From Leifsonia sp. fls2-241-R2A-40a (GTDB lineage: Bacteria > Actinomycetota > Actinomycetes > Actinomycetales > Microbacteriaceae): a stretch of DNA of 64,000 nt. The notes under the pieces were generated by a model. That model had not been told where the DNA came from. It did not search any database and saw only the letters and a program-made list of their open reading frames with translations. Location of the stretch: the NCBI RefSeq assembly GCF_030209575.1, contig NZ_JARVRS010000001.1:1116001-1180000 (forward strand), given 5' to 3'. Positions 30,022 to 38,501 of the stretch are shown in pieces. The position numbers were made by a program, and so were the translations under genes. How positions within the stretch are numbered: position 1 is the stretch's first letter; every line of letters begins with the position of its first letter.

Positions 30022-30111
30022 TCCGACGGTCCCGCCGCGCGGGGCCGGGGCCGGATCGTGGAATCACCGATCCACGAACGCCCACGGGCGTCAGACCCCG
30101 AGAAGGACCCC

Positions 30112-30813
30112 ATGCTCCGCCGCGTCTCCACCACCGTCCTCGCCGCCCTCCTGCTGGTCGCCGCCACCGACGTCGCCGGCGCCGAGGCAGCCCAGCCGAC
30201 GACGTCGCTGTCCTCGGCCCTGCGGGTGGTTCCGGACACGCGCGCGGAGCTTCGCGACCTCCCGCCGGCAGTGCACGCGCAGGATCCGGCCGAGCCCGAG
30301 CCGGGCGCACAGCCGGACGAGTCCGCACCCGCAGGGGCCCCCGAGCCCGACGCGGCCGAGCCCCCGGCCCCCGCGCCGCCCGCCGCCGTCTGGCCCGTCG
30401 ACCGCGGCGCAGCGATCACCGATGGATTCGGCCCGCGCGAGGCGCCGACGGCCGGAGCGTCGAGCAACCACCGCGGCATCGACTTCGGAGCGGCCGCAGG
30501 GACACCGGTACTCGCGGCCGCTTCGGGGATCGTGACCCACGTCGTGCCCATCGACCAGGGTGGATGCGGCGTCGAGGTGATCATCCAGCACGGTGAGGAC
30601 GTCGGCTCGGTGAGCACCCGCTCCTGCCACCTCCTCGACGGTTCCGCGCTCGTCGAGGTGGGCACGGTCGTGGCAGCAGGTCAGCAGATCGGCGCGGTCG
30701 GAAGCACCGGCGTCTCCACCGGACCGCACCTGCACTTCGAGGTTCTGATTCCGGGCGGCGAGGCGATCGATCCGCTGCCCTGGCTCGAGCGGTTCACCGC
30801 ACCGGCCGGGTGA
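30112..30813 (+). CDS. secreted M23-family metallopeptidase
   Basis: 233 aa from ATG 30112 with GAAGGA upstream; an upstream in-frame ATG at 30058 lacks a ribosome site. The signal peptide is MLRRVSTTVLAALLLVAATD. A Pro/Ala/Glu-rich linker (about 60-105) precedes the lysostaphin-type domain with the zinc ligands in HRGIDFGA and HLHFEV. It probably trims peptidoglycan cross-bridges or acts as a LytM regulator. The membrane-anchored sigma factor fusion follows 149 nt downstream. Confidence 0.9.
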   Translation: MLRRVSTTVLAALLLVAATDVAGAEAAQPTTSLSSALRVVPDTRAELRDLPPAVHAQDPAEPEPGAQPDESAPAGAPEPDAAEPPAPAPPAAVWPVDRGAAITDGFGPREAPTAGASSNHRGIDFGAAAGTPVLAAASGIVTHVVPIDQGGCGVEVIIQHGEDVGSVSTRSCHLLDGSALVEVGTVVAAGQQIGAVGSTGVSTGPHLHFEVLIPGGEAIDPLPWLERFTAPAG

Positions 30814-30962
30814 TCCGGCGCCCGGCGTCAGCACCTGCCCACGACCTGGGTCTCTGCGGTCATGCGCGCTCTCGAAAAAACCTGTGGATCGTCGCGTCAC
30901 GATCGCGAATCGGCTGCGTCATCAACTACACACGCCCGAACCGCCCGTAAGGACCCGACCTT

Positions 30963-32939
30963 ATGACCCGTGAACTCGACGACGTCTCCGACACCGATCT
31001 GCTGGACCGCTCCCGCGAGGGCGACACCCTCGCCTACGGCGTGCTCTGGAAGCGCCACTGGCAGGCTGCGCGCGCGATGGCCGCCTCCGTGACCAGCCGG
31101 TTCGACCCGGACGACCTCGCCTCGGAGGCGTTCGCGCGCATCCTCAAAGCGGTCGAGAAGGGCAAAGGCCCCCGGTCGGGCTTCCGCTCGTATCTCGCGA
31201 CGACGATCCGCAACGTCGCCATCGACTGGTCGCGCCGCAAGACGACTCCCAACATCGAAGACCCCGATGGCATCGAAGACTGGACGTACAGCGAGCTCAC
31301 CGCCCTCGGCCGGATCGATCAGGAGACCGTCGCGCGCGCCTTCTACGCGCTCCCCGACAGCTGGCAGGAAGTGCTCTGGTACACCGAGGTCGAAGACATG
31401 GCGCCGCGCGACGTGGCGCCGCTCCTCGGCCTCACGCCGAATGCCGTCTCGGCGCTGGCCGTCCGGGCGCGCGAAGGGCTGCGGCAGGCGTGGATCAACG
31501 CACATCTCGCCGAGGCGGGTACCGACAATCCCGCCCACAGCTGGACACTCAAGAAGCTCGGCTCCTTCGTCCGCGGCAAGCTCTCCCGGGTCGAGCACCG
31601 CAAGGTGATGCACCACCTCGAGAACTGCGAACCGTGCTCCGCTGCGGCGGAAGAAGCGGACCGCGTCGGCTCGCGTCTCGCCCTCGGCATCCTCCCGCTC
31701 ATCCTCGGCGTGGCCGGCGCTGCGTCGTACACGGCGTGGGGGAACGGCGCCGGCACGGCGGTCGCCGCCACACTGCCCGGCGCCGGGGTGGCCGTACGCC
31801 GGGCAGGCAACCTGCGACACCTGTTCACCTCGGCGACGACGGGCTCCAACATCGGAATGGGAGCGGTGGCCGCCACCGTCGTCGCGGCCGCCGCACTGAC
31901 GGCAGGAGCCGTCATCGGGGCTCCGCAAGCCAACGAACCGGCGGCGTCGGCAGCGAATGCCGCTGCAGTGCCGCCGGGCACGGACGACGCACCCCGGCAG
32001 CCCGCCACCGGCGAGCTCTCCGCTCCGGCGGGTCCTGAGGACGGCCCGTCCGTCGAACCGCAGGACGGGCGCGCACCTGCGGCCGACTCGCCCCGCGCGC
32101 CGTCCACACCCCCACCATCGGACGTCTGGCCGGATACCGGCGCCGGCCGGCCGGCCGGTGACACGCCTCCGTCCACGACCACGCCGGCGGGCATGACCGA
32201 AACGCCGCCGGAGCCATCGCCGTCGGCGACACCCACACCGGCCCCGACCTCGACACCGGGGCCCACACCCTCGCCGACACCCTCCCCCCGCACCATGGCG
32301 GAGGCCCGCGAGGCCGCGGTCCGCACGGTCCCGCCCGCCGACACCCTGCTCGCCTACCGCGTCGACGACGCACCGGGGTCGACGACCGCCACCGATTTCA
32401 TCCACGGCAACAGCGCCGCCTACGCCGGATCGCCGGGGACGCCCGGATGGTCGTTGACCGACAGCGTCCTGCGCGCTCCCACCGACGCATTCAGCATCCA
32501 GATCTGGTTCCGGACGACGACGGGCGGTGGACGGCTCCTCGGTTTCGGCTCGGCCGCCCAGGGAACGTCCTTCTACTTCGACCGCCACCTGTTCCTCGCC
32601 GACGACGGAAGGCTGGTCTTCGGCGTGTTCCCCGGAGCCGTGCACACCATCGCGTCGACGGAGAGCTACTCCGACGGCAATTGGCACCAGGCGACGGCGA
32701 CGCTCTCCGTGGCCGGCATGGCGCTCTACGTCGACGGCGAGCGGGTCGCACAGGACCCATCGGTCACGCAGGCGCAGGACTTCTCCGGCTACTGGCGCGT
32801 CGGCTACGACAATCTCGCCGCCTGGGGTCCGGACACACCCACGCGCCGCCAGTTCGCCGGAGACCTCGGCTTCGCCGCCGTGTACAGCGACGCGTTGACG
32901 GCGGACCAGGTCCGGCTGCAATGGAACGAGAGCAATTGA
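30963..32939 (+). CDS. ECF sigma factor fused to zinc anti-sigma motif, membrane segments and LamG-like domain
   Basis: 658 aa in one uninterrupted frame; AAGGA lies 9 nt before the ATG. Residues 10-90 are sigma region 2 (DDLASEAFARILKAVEKG, YLATTIRNVAIDWSRR), and residues 120-180 are region 4 (LPDSWQEVLWYTEVEDMAPR, LLGLTPNAVSALAVRAREGL). H218-x3-C222-x2-C225 is a ZAS-type anti-sigma zinc motif. Hydrophobic stretches at about 239-257, possibly 262-278, and 297-319 flank a basic loop (RRAGNLRH), so the remainder is probably outside. A Pro/Thr/Ser-rich linker (330-443) ends in a concanavalin/LamG-like domain (about 455-655; FSIQIWFRTTTGGGRLLGF, YSDGNWHQATATLS, ALYVDGERV). It looks like a one-protein surface sensor and sigma factor. 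Confidence 0.9.
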   Translation: MTRELDDVSDTDLLDRSREGDTLAYGVLWKRHWQAARAMAASVTSRFDPDDLASEAFARILKAVEKGKGPRSGFRSYLATTIRNVAIDWSRRKTTPNIEDPDGIEDWTYSELTALGRIDQETVARAFYALPDSWQEVLWYTEVEDMAPRDVAPLLGLTPNAVSALAVRAREGLRQAWINAHLAEAGTDNPAHSWTLKKLGSFVRGKLSRVEHRKVMHHLENCEPCSAAAEEADRVGSRLALGILPLILGVAGAASYTAWGNGAGTAVAATLPGAGVAVRRAGNLRHLFTSATTGSNIGMGAVAATVVAAAALTAGAVIGAPQANEPAASAANAAAVPPGTDDAPRQPATGELSAPAGPEDGPSVEPQDGRAPAADSPRAPSTPPPSDVWPDTGAGRPAGDTPPSTTTPAGMTETPPEPSPSATPTPAPTSTPGPTPSPTPSPRTMAEAREAAVRTVPPADTLLAYRVDDAPGSTTATDFIHGNSAAYAGSPGTPGWSLTDSVLRAPTDAFSIQIWFRTTTGGGRLLGFGSAAQGTSFYFDRHLFLADDGRLVFGVFPGAVHTIASTESYSDGNWHQATATLSVAGMALYVDGERVAQDPSVTQAQDFSGYWRVGYDNLAAWGPDTPTRRQFAGDLGFAAVYSDALTADQVRLQWNESN

Positions 32940-33044
32940 CGTCTGCGCGTCATCGTCGGGCCCCGTCCGACGTCTATTCATGTGAGAGCGCGATTCGGGC
33001 ATCGCACTCTTACCTGGAGCCGCTTCGATAAGGGCGTCTCCGCC

Positions 33045-33094
33045 ATGGAGTGGCCCGCCGTCCGTCGGGTATCGAGCCGGCCGGGCCACTCCAT
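33045..33094. other. long inverted repeat (13-bp stem hairpin)
   Basis: ATGGAGTGGCCCG (33045-33057) and CGGGCCACTCCAT (33082-33094) are perfectly complementary, with a 24-nt loop. It lies 105 nt after the sigma-LamG fusion and 45 nt before a small gene. It could be a terminator or an operator; there is no T-run. Confidence 0.75.
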
Positions 33095-33139
33095 CACCCG
33101 CCCTTCCCAGACAAGCAGACCGACGAGCGAGAGGATGCG

Positions 33140-33421
33140 ATGCGAGCGACCGGCTGGAATCCGCGCGAACACGCCGCCCGGCTGGTCAGCATCATCACAG
33201 ACGGCTGGCGCGGTGAGATCGTCACCCCGCTCATCCCCCGCGATCCGACCTCGCCTCTTCGGTCCGCCTTGCTCAACGAACGCGCGCAGCGCCTGAGCGA
33301 GCTGCGCACGCTCGACTTCCGTGTCTACGACACGGTCCGACTCGAGGAGTCCGGCTCGGGCGACGCGTACCGCATCATCGACCGGTTCAAGGTCGCCACG
33401 GGCATCGAACGTCCCGCCTGA
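33140..33421 (+). CDS. small hypothetical protein
   Basis: 93 aa from ATG 33140, which has GAGAGG at a 5-nt spacing; upstream in-frame codons lack a ribosome site. The protein is hydrophilic without signal or membrane segment (RATGWNPREHAARLVSIITD; ERAQRLSELRTLDFRVYDT). No family recognised. It follows a 13-bp hairpin and is convergent with the HtrA protease gene (6 nt between stops). Confidence 0.6.
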   Translation: MRATGWNPREHAARLVSIITDGWRGEIVTPLIPRDPTSPLRSALLNERAQRLSELRTLDFRVYDTVRLEESGSGDAYRIIDRFKVATGIERPA

Positions 33422-33427
33422 CTCCGC

Positions 33428-34546
33428 TCACCCGTTGCCGAGAGTGACGGTCGTGGTCTTCGTCGCGCCGTCGCGCACGTAGGTCACTGTCACCTTGTCC
33501 CCCGGTTTGCTGGTCAGCTGGATCGCGGTCAGATCGTCGACACTGCCGACCGGCTTGCCGTCCACCTTCGTGATGATGTCGCCGGCCTGCAGACCGGCCT
33601 GCTTGGCGGGGCCACCGGGGGTCACACCCTGGACGTACAGGCCCGGCTGCTGACTGCCGCCCTCCCCCGGCTGGATCGGGCTCACCACGATGCCGAACGT
33701 CGGATAGGTCACTTTGCCCGTATCGATGATCTGCTTCGCGATCGGGCTCGCGACCGCCTCAGGCACCGCGAAGCCGATTCCGACGCTGCCACCACCGGCG
33801 ACCCCGCTTGCGCTGGGCACCGTCGCGATGGCGGAGTTCACGCCGACGAGCCGTCCCTCGCAATCGACCAGCGCGCCCCCGGAGTTGCCCGGGTTGATGG
33901 AGGCGTCGGTCTGGATGGCGTCGGCGAGCACCGCGTTACGGTCACCGTCGCCCTGCACCGGCACGGTACGTCCCAGGGCGCTCACCACACCCGTCGTGAC
34001 CGTGCTGGAGAGTCCGAGAGGCGCGCCCAGCGCAACGACCGGTTGGCCGACCTTCAGAGTCGTCGAGTCGCCCTGTTCGATGGTGGGAAGCCCGGACGCG
34101 TCCACCTTGATCACCGCGATGTCCGCGCGCTCCGAACGCCCGATCAACTTGGCGGGGTGTGTCGACCCGTCGTTGTAGAGGACGACGATGTCGGCGCCTT
34201 CGGCCGCCGGCGCGATCACATGGTTGTTGGTGAGGATGTAGCCGTCGGAGGTGATGATCTCGCCGCTACCGGTGCCTCCCGATCCGTCGGCCGAGGTCAC
34301 GCCGATCGTCACGATCGTGGGAAGGACGTCGCGGGCGACTGTCTCGGCGTCGCAGACGGATTGAGACGGCACCGAGGCGATGCGGGACGGCATCATCCCG
34401 CCGATCGTCCCCGCCGTTCGGATCGCCAGGCCGCCGAGCGTTCCCGCTCCCAGCAGGATCACCGCAGCCAGGATCGCCAGGAGGACGATCGCCCAGACCG
34501 GGAACCGTCGTGAACGATGCGCGTGGTCGTCGCACGATGACGTCAT
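33428..34546 (-). CDS. membrane-anchored HtrA/DegP-type serine protease with PDZ domain
   Basis: 372 aa. A short cytoplasmic N-terminus and one membrane span (FPVWAIVLLAILAAVILLGAG, about 15-35) place the enzyme outside. The trypsin-like domain carries the triad: His in LTNNHVI, Asp in RADIAVIKV and Ser in NPGNSGGALVD. A PDZ domain covers about residues 280-370 (GLYVQGVTPGGPAKQAGLQAG). Two Cys (SVCDAE and VDCEGR) could form a disulfide. It degrades or senses misfolded envelope proteins. It is downstream of a second ECF sigma gene, separated by a hairpin. Confidence 0.95.
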   Translation of the reverse strand: MTSSCDDHAHRSRRFPVWAIVLLAILAAVILLGAGTLGGLAIRTAGTIGGMMPSRIASVPSQSVCDAETVARDVLPTIVTIGVTSADGSGGTGSGEIITSDGYILTNNHVIAPAAEGADIVVLYNDGSTHPAKLIGRSERADIAVIKVDASGLPTIEQGDSTTLKVGQPVVALGAPLGLSSTVTTGVVSALGRTVPVQGDGDRNAVLADAIQTDASINPGNSGGALVDCEGRLVGVNSAIATVPSASGVAGGGSVGIGFAVPEAVASPIAKQIIDTGKVTYPTFGIVVSPIQPGEGGSQQPGLYVQGVTPGGPAKQAGLQAGDIITKVDGKPVGSVDDLTAIQLTSKPGDKVTVTYVRDGATKTTTVTLGNG

Positions 34547-34650
34547 GTCGCGCCCCCTTCGACTTCGTTGACGAAATGGTGAGCGTGGTCACGCAGCCTT
34601 GGCTAGACAGTTTGGCCGGCGGCGCTGCACCGCTGACGGATGACCGCGCA

Positions 34651-34685
34651 CCCGAAGGACACGGCGTGTACGCGTGCCCTTCGGG
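34651..34685 (-). terminator. hairpin terminator behind the ECF sigma gene
   Basis: CCCGAAGG (34651-34658) pairs with CCTTCGGG (34678-34685), and inside it CACG (34660-34663) pairs with CGTG (34673-34676). It begins 8 nt past the sigma gene stop and separates it from the HtrA gene. Confidence 0.75.
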
Positions 34686-34693
34686 GCGGACGA

Positions 34694-35254
34694 TCAGGCG
34701 GCGAGGACGAACTCGTCGCAATTCCGGGCGAGGGCCAGCCGCAGCCCCCGGCGGGCGCGTGCCGCGAGGGCGGTGGCTGCTCCGACGGTCATGCCGAGGT
34801 CGGCGGCCACCGCGGCCATCGGGAGGTCCTGCAGGGAGGTGAGGATGAGGACGCGCTGCCACCGCGCCGGCAGGCTGCGGAACGGCTTCTCGAGTTCTCC
34901 GAGGTCGGTGACCTCGAACTCGTAGCTGCCCACCGCAGTGTCCTCGTTGAAGGGGACGACGGTCGCACGCGAGTCACGGGCACCCCAGGTCGCTGCGACG
35001 TTGCGGATGGCGGTGCGGAGGTAGTGCGCGAATCCGAGCATCGGACCGTTTCCGTTGCGCAGCGAGCTCAGCACTTTCGCGAAGGCTTCCTGGACGATGT
35101 CCTGCGCGTCGTAGCGCGAGGTGGTCGAGCGGGCGACGTGGTGGGCCCAGCCCTGGTAGCGGTGCCACAGCTCTCCGAACACCGCGTGCTCGCCCTGACG
35201 GACGCGCTCGAGCAGCTCCAGGTCGGTGGGACGGACGTTGTTCGCGGTGGTCAT
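34694..35254 (-). CDS. ECF-type sigma-70 family factor
   Basis: 186 aa from ATG 35254; the ATG at 35257 lies only 1 nt from GGAGG, so 35254 is preferred. Region 2 (YDAQDIVQEAFAKVLSSLRNG, HYLRTAIRNVAATW) and region 4 (SLPARWQRVLILTSLQDLPM, GMTVGAATALAARARRGL) are clear. The sequence is visibly related to the sigma part of the LamG fusion at 30963 but has no anti-sigma or membrane extension. No separate anti-sigma gene is adjacent, so its control is not evident. Confidence 0.92.
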   Translation of the reverse strand: MTTANNVRPTDLELLERVRQGEHAVFGELWHRYQGWAHHVARSTTSRYDAQDIVQEAFAKVLSSLRNGNGPMLGFAHYLRTAIRNVAATWGARDSRATVVPFNEDTAVGSYEFEVTDLGELEKPFRSLPARWQRVLILTSLQDLPMAAVAADLGMTVGAATALAARARRGLRLALARNCDEFVLAA

Positions 35255-35345
35255 CATGCCTCCTCGGTCGGGGTGGCGGATGGGGTGTCTCCCGATCCGA
35301 TGACCCCAGACTCGATGCCGTGTCCGCGCCTCCAGAACCGGGGAA

Positions 35346-36512
35346 CTACGCAGTCACTACCGAGTCGGAGGCCGGCGCGAAGTCGGGCAGACGATCGCCC
35401 TTCCCGAACATCGCCGCGAGCGCAGCGACGGTCCGCTGGGCGGCGGCGCCATCGCCGAAGGGGCTGGCCGCCTGGGCCATCCGCGCGTGTCGTACCGGGT
35501 CGGTCAGCAGGTGCGCCGACTCCTCGACGATGGCCTCCACGCGCGTCCCCACCAGCCGTGAGGTGCCCGCGAGCACCGCCTCCGGACGCTCGGTCGTGTC
35601 GCGCAGGACGAGCACCGGCGTGCCGAGGGCGGGCGCCTCCTCCTGCACGCCGCCGGAGTCGGTGAGGATGAGCGTCGCGCGGTCCATCAGGTGCACCATC
35701 TCGGGGAAGGCGACCGGAGCGGTGACCAGGATGTTGTGCGCCGTGCCGAGCGCCGACAGCAGGTGCTCCCGCACCGCCGGGTTCGGGTGCGCGGGGAGCA
35801 CGAAGACGTGGTCCGGGAAGCGCGCGGAGAGCACACGGACGGCCGCACCGATGCGCTGCATCGGCTCCCCGTGGTTCTCGCGGCGGTGCGCCGTGATGAG
35901 CACCATCGGACGGTCGCCGGAGACGGTCTCGGCGAGCGCCGGGTCGGTGAACTCCGGCTCGCGGCCGAGCATGAGGTGGAGCGCGTCGATGACCGTGTTG
36001 CCGGTCACGGCGATCCGCTCCTCCGGAACCGCGGAGGCGAGCAGGTTGCGCCGAGCGTGCTGTGTGGGCGCCAGGTGCAGGCTGGCGATCTGGCCGACGA
36101 TGCGGCGGTTCGCCTCTTCCGGGAACGGGTCGAAGAGGTCGCCGCTCCGCAGGCCGGCTTCGACGTGGATGACCGGGATCTTGCGCTCGAAGGCCGCGAG
36201 CGCCGCGGCCATCGCCGAGGTCGTGTCCCCCTGCACCATGACGGCATCGGGCGCGTGCTCGTCGAGGAGGGCCTGGAGACCCGTCATCGTCCGCACCGTG
36301 ATGTCGTGCAGCGTCTGCCCGGCAGTCATGATGCCGAGGTCGGCGTCCGCCGTCACGTCGAAGACGCCGTTGACCTGGTCGAGGATCTCCCGGTGCTGCC
36401 CGGTGAGGACCACCGTCGGCGTGAAGTGCGGGGACTCGCGCAATGCTCGGACCACCGGCGCCATCTTGATGGCCTCGGGGCGCGTTCCGTAGACGGGCAT
36501 GATCGTGAGCAC
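35346..36512 (-). CDS. wecB: UDP-N-acetylglucosamine 2-epimerase (non-hydrolysing)
   Basis: 388 aa from GTG 36512 with GAGGAG 7 nt before it. It interconverts UDP-GlcNAc and UDP-ManNAc for cell-wall polymers. Hallmarks are GTRPEAIKMAPVVRAL at the start, QGDTTSAM (Asp), HVEAGLRSGD (Glu), PFPEEANRR (Glu), ITAHRRENHG (His) and LTDSGGVQEEAPALGTPVLVLRDTTERPE near the end. All catalytic positions of the family are intact. No other wall-polymer gene is adjacent. Confidence 0.95.
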   Translation of the reverse strand: MLTIMPVYGTRPEAIKMAPVVRALRESPHFTPTVVLTGQHREILDQVNGVFDVTADADLGIMTAGQTLHDITVRTMTGLQALLDEHAPDAVMVQGDTTSAMAAALAAFERKIPVIHVEAGLRSGDLFDPFPEEANRRIVGQIASLHLAPTQHARRNLLASAVPEERIAVTGNTVIDALHLMLGREPEFTDPALAETVSGDRPMVLITAHRRENHGEPMQRIGAAVRVLSARFPDHVFVLPAHPNPAVREHLLSALGTAHNILVTAPVAFPEMVHLMDRATLILTDSGGVQEEAPALGTPVLVLRDTTERPEAVLAGTSRLVGTRVEAIVEESAHLLTDPVRHARMAQAASPFGDGAAAQRTVAALAAMFGKGDRLPDFAPASDSVVTA

Positions 36513-36617
36513 GGGATGTCTCCTCTCGTCGCGAGGGCGCTGACTGCGCCCTCGTACCTAGAGACGGAGCGAACCGCGCCAATCTGACGCGTGATCGGCC
36601 CGGGGTAGCGTGGCGTC

Positions 36618-36902
36618 ATGACTCTGACCGTCGAGAACCAGCCCGATCAGTCCCGCTATGCCCTCCTACAGGACGGCGAGGCCATCGGAGTGGCGGAGTA
36701 CCAGCTGCGCGACGGCGCCATCGTCTTCACCCACACCGAGGTGGACGAGGAGAAGCGCGAGAAGGGGATGGCGTCCACCCTGGTGAAGGCGGCGCTCGAC
36801 GACGTTCGCGACAACTCCGAGCTGCGGGTCATCGCGACCTGCCCCTACGTTCGGAGCTGGCTCAGCGAGCATCCCGACTACGCGGAGCTGCAGCAGCGGT
36901 AG
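36618..36902 (+). CDS. YjdJ-type GNAT-family N-acetyltransferase
   Basis: 94 aa. The short GNAT form is recognisable from GEAIGVAEYQLRDGAIVFTHTEV, then EKREKGMASTLVKAALDDVR (acetyl-CoA loop), and CPYVRSWLSEHPDY at the end, the signature of the YjdJ/Acetyltransf_CG group. The substrate is unknown. Its 3' end overlaps a convergent gene by 41 nt. Confidence 0.88.
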   Translation: MTLTVENQPDQSRYALLQDGEAIGVAEYQLRDGAIVFTHTEVDEEKREKGMASTLVKAALDDVRDNSELRVIATCPYVRSWLSEHPDYAELQQR

Positions 36903-37233
36903 CACGCCCGCCTTCCGAGGGCTCCCGGCCCGGAGCGCGCTGGCCGTGACCCGCCGGTCCGAGGTCGAGCGTGATCTTGCCACCCTCCCAGGCAGCGTCG
37001 CCCTTATCGCCGGGCAGCGGCGCGGGCGCGGGGAGGAGCGTCTGCCGGTCCAGCTCCTGCTGGGCCTCGTGGCGGGTCGGCGCGAAGACCTCGTCGAACG
37101 AGCCGCCGATGGCGCCGCTCATGGTGCCGGAGCCCCTCTGCGCCTTGTTGGAGAGGTCGATCCAGCCGAGCTTGACCGCGAGCACGATAAGCCCGACGAA
37201 TGCCGCCACGATCCCCACGACCCACCAATTCAC
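36862..37233 (-). CDS. single-span membrane protein, unknown function
   Basis: 123 aa. One N-terminal membrane span (WWVVGIVAAFVGLIVLAVKL, about 3-22), then a hydrophilic tail with FDEVFAPTRHEAQQELDRQT and a low-complexity C-terminus (GGRATAAAAPRSRDAR). FDEVFAP-type short membrane proteins occur in related actinobacteria, but I know no function. The last 13 codons overlap the end of the GNAT gene on the other strand. Confidence 0.6.
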   Translation of the reverse strand: MNWWVVGIVAAFVGLIVLAVKLGWIDLSNKAQRGSGTMSGAIGGSFDEVFAPTRHEAQQELDRQTLLPAPAPLPGDKGDAAWEGGKITLDLGPAGHGQRAPGREPSEGGRATAAAAPRSRDAR

Positions 37234-37284
37234 GCCGTCCAGGGTACCGGAGGAGCTGTGGGCTTCCTGAAGGACCGCCGGTTC

Positions 37285-38433
37285 TCAGACCGCGAACTGG
37301 TGGTTGATCGCCTCGGCCGAGTAGAGCGCGTCGGTGACGATCCGCGCCATCCCGACCAGACCGGAGTCCTCGCCCAGCGCGCCCAGGCGGATGTCGAGGT
37401 TGCGGGTCGCCCGGGGAAGCGAGCGCGGGTAGAGCGTCTCGCGCAGCCCGCCGAGCAGCTCGCTGGAGGCGAGGTCGCCGCTGACGACGAGGACGCCCGG
37501 GTTGATCATGGAGACCACCGTCGCCATGACCTCGCCGATCCGGCGTCCGGCCTCGTGGGTCAGCGCCAGCGCCTCGACGTTTCCCGCCTGGATCAGCCGG
37601 CGGACGTCGCGACCGGAGGCGGCCGGGAATCCGCGCTCGGCCAGCGTCATCGCGACCGCACGACCGCTGGCCACGGCGGCAAGGCAGCCGCGCGAGCCGC
37701 ACTGGCAGATGGCGTCCTCGCCGGCGAGGCGGATGTGACCGATGTCGCCCGCTCCGCCGTCGATGCCGTGGTACACGGACCCGTTGATGACGAGCCCGGA
37801 CCCGATACCGGTCGAGACCTTGACCAGGCAGACGGCATTGCTGTCGCCGAAGTTCGTGGACTGCTCGCCGAACGCCATCGCGTCGGCGTCGTTCTCCACG
37901 AACGTCGGCACCGGGAGCTCGTCGCTCAGGTGGTCGGCGATCGGGTAGCCGTCCCAGCCGGGCATGATCGGCGGCTGCGCCGGTCGCCGGGTCTTCGGGT
38001 CGACCGGTCCGGGCACCGAGATCCCCGACCCGACGACGGTGCGATCGCCTGCCGACGAGGCGATGAGACCGCGCATGGACGCGGCCAGCGCATCCAGGAC
38101 CGTCTTCGGGCCGTCGACGATCGCGACGTCGACGGTGTCCGTCGCGAGGATGCGCCCGCTCAGGTCGGTGAGCGCCGTCCGCGAGTGCGCGGTGTCGACC
38201 GCCGCCACCGCCAGGAGCGAGCGCGACGAGTGGAAGGCGAGTCGATCGGGGCGACGGCCGCCGGTCGCCCCGCCGCCTCCGGCGACCTCGGTGACGAGGC
38301 CGGCATCCATCAGGGCATCGACCCGCTGGGCCACCGTGACGCGCGACAACCCGGTGACCTGCTGGATATCGCGGCGCGTCGTAGCCTCGGAGCGGCGGAT
38401 CAGTTGCAGCACATCTCCCGGCCCAGAGCTCAT
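37285..38433 (-). CDS. ROK-family transcriptional repressor
   Basis: 382 aa from ATG 38433 (GGAGG upstream). The N-terminal winged helix is EATTRRDIQQVTGLSRVTVAQRVDAL. The ROK sugar-kinase-like domain follows with GSGISVPGPVD, a GIDGGAGDIGHIRLAG loop and the CQCGSRGCLAA zinc motif. Last gene of the importer unit behind the inner-membrane permeases. It probably represses this importer and the divergent glycosidase operon until the sugar ligand binds. Confidence 0.92.
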   Translation of the reverse strand: MSSGPGDVLQLIRRSEATTRRDIQQVTGLSRVTVAQRVDALMDAGLVTEVAGGGGATGGRRPDRLAFHSSRSLLAVAAVDTAHSRTALTDLSGRILATDTVDVAIVDGPKTVLDALAASMRGLIASSAGDRTVVGSGISVPGPVDPKTRRPAQPPIMPGWDGYPIADHLSDELPVPTFVENDADAMAFGEQSTNFGDSNAVCLVKVSTGIGSGLVINGSVYHGIDGGAGDIGHIRLAGEDAICQCGSRGCLAAVASGRAVAMTLAERGFPAASGRDVRRLIQAGNVEALALTHEAGRRIGEVMATVVSMINPGVLVVSGDLASSELLGGLRETLYPRSLPRATRNLDIRLGALGEDSGLVGMARIVTDALYSAEAINHQFAV

Positions 38434-38501
38434 CGGCCGCCTTTCCTCCGGGGGGACCCACGTTCGCCTCCCCATCGTACGAGGTCGGCCGGAGTCGTCG
38501 G

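Noticed and set aside
34564-34575. Palindrome TTCGTTGACGAA upstream of the HtrA gene as an ECF promoter
   Set aside because: It is symmetric but lacks a recognisable ECF -35/-10 pair (such as an AAC-type -35), so it is left unassigned.
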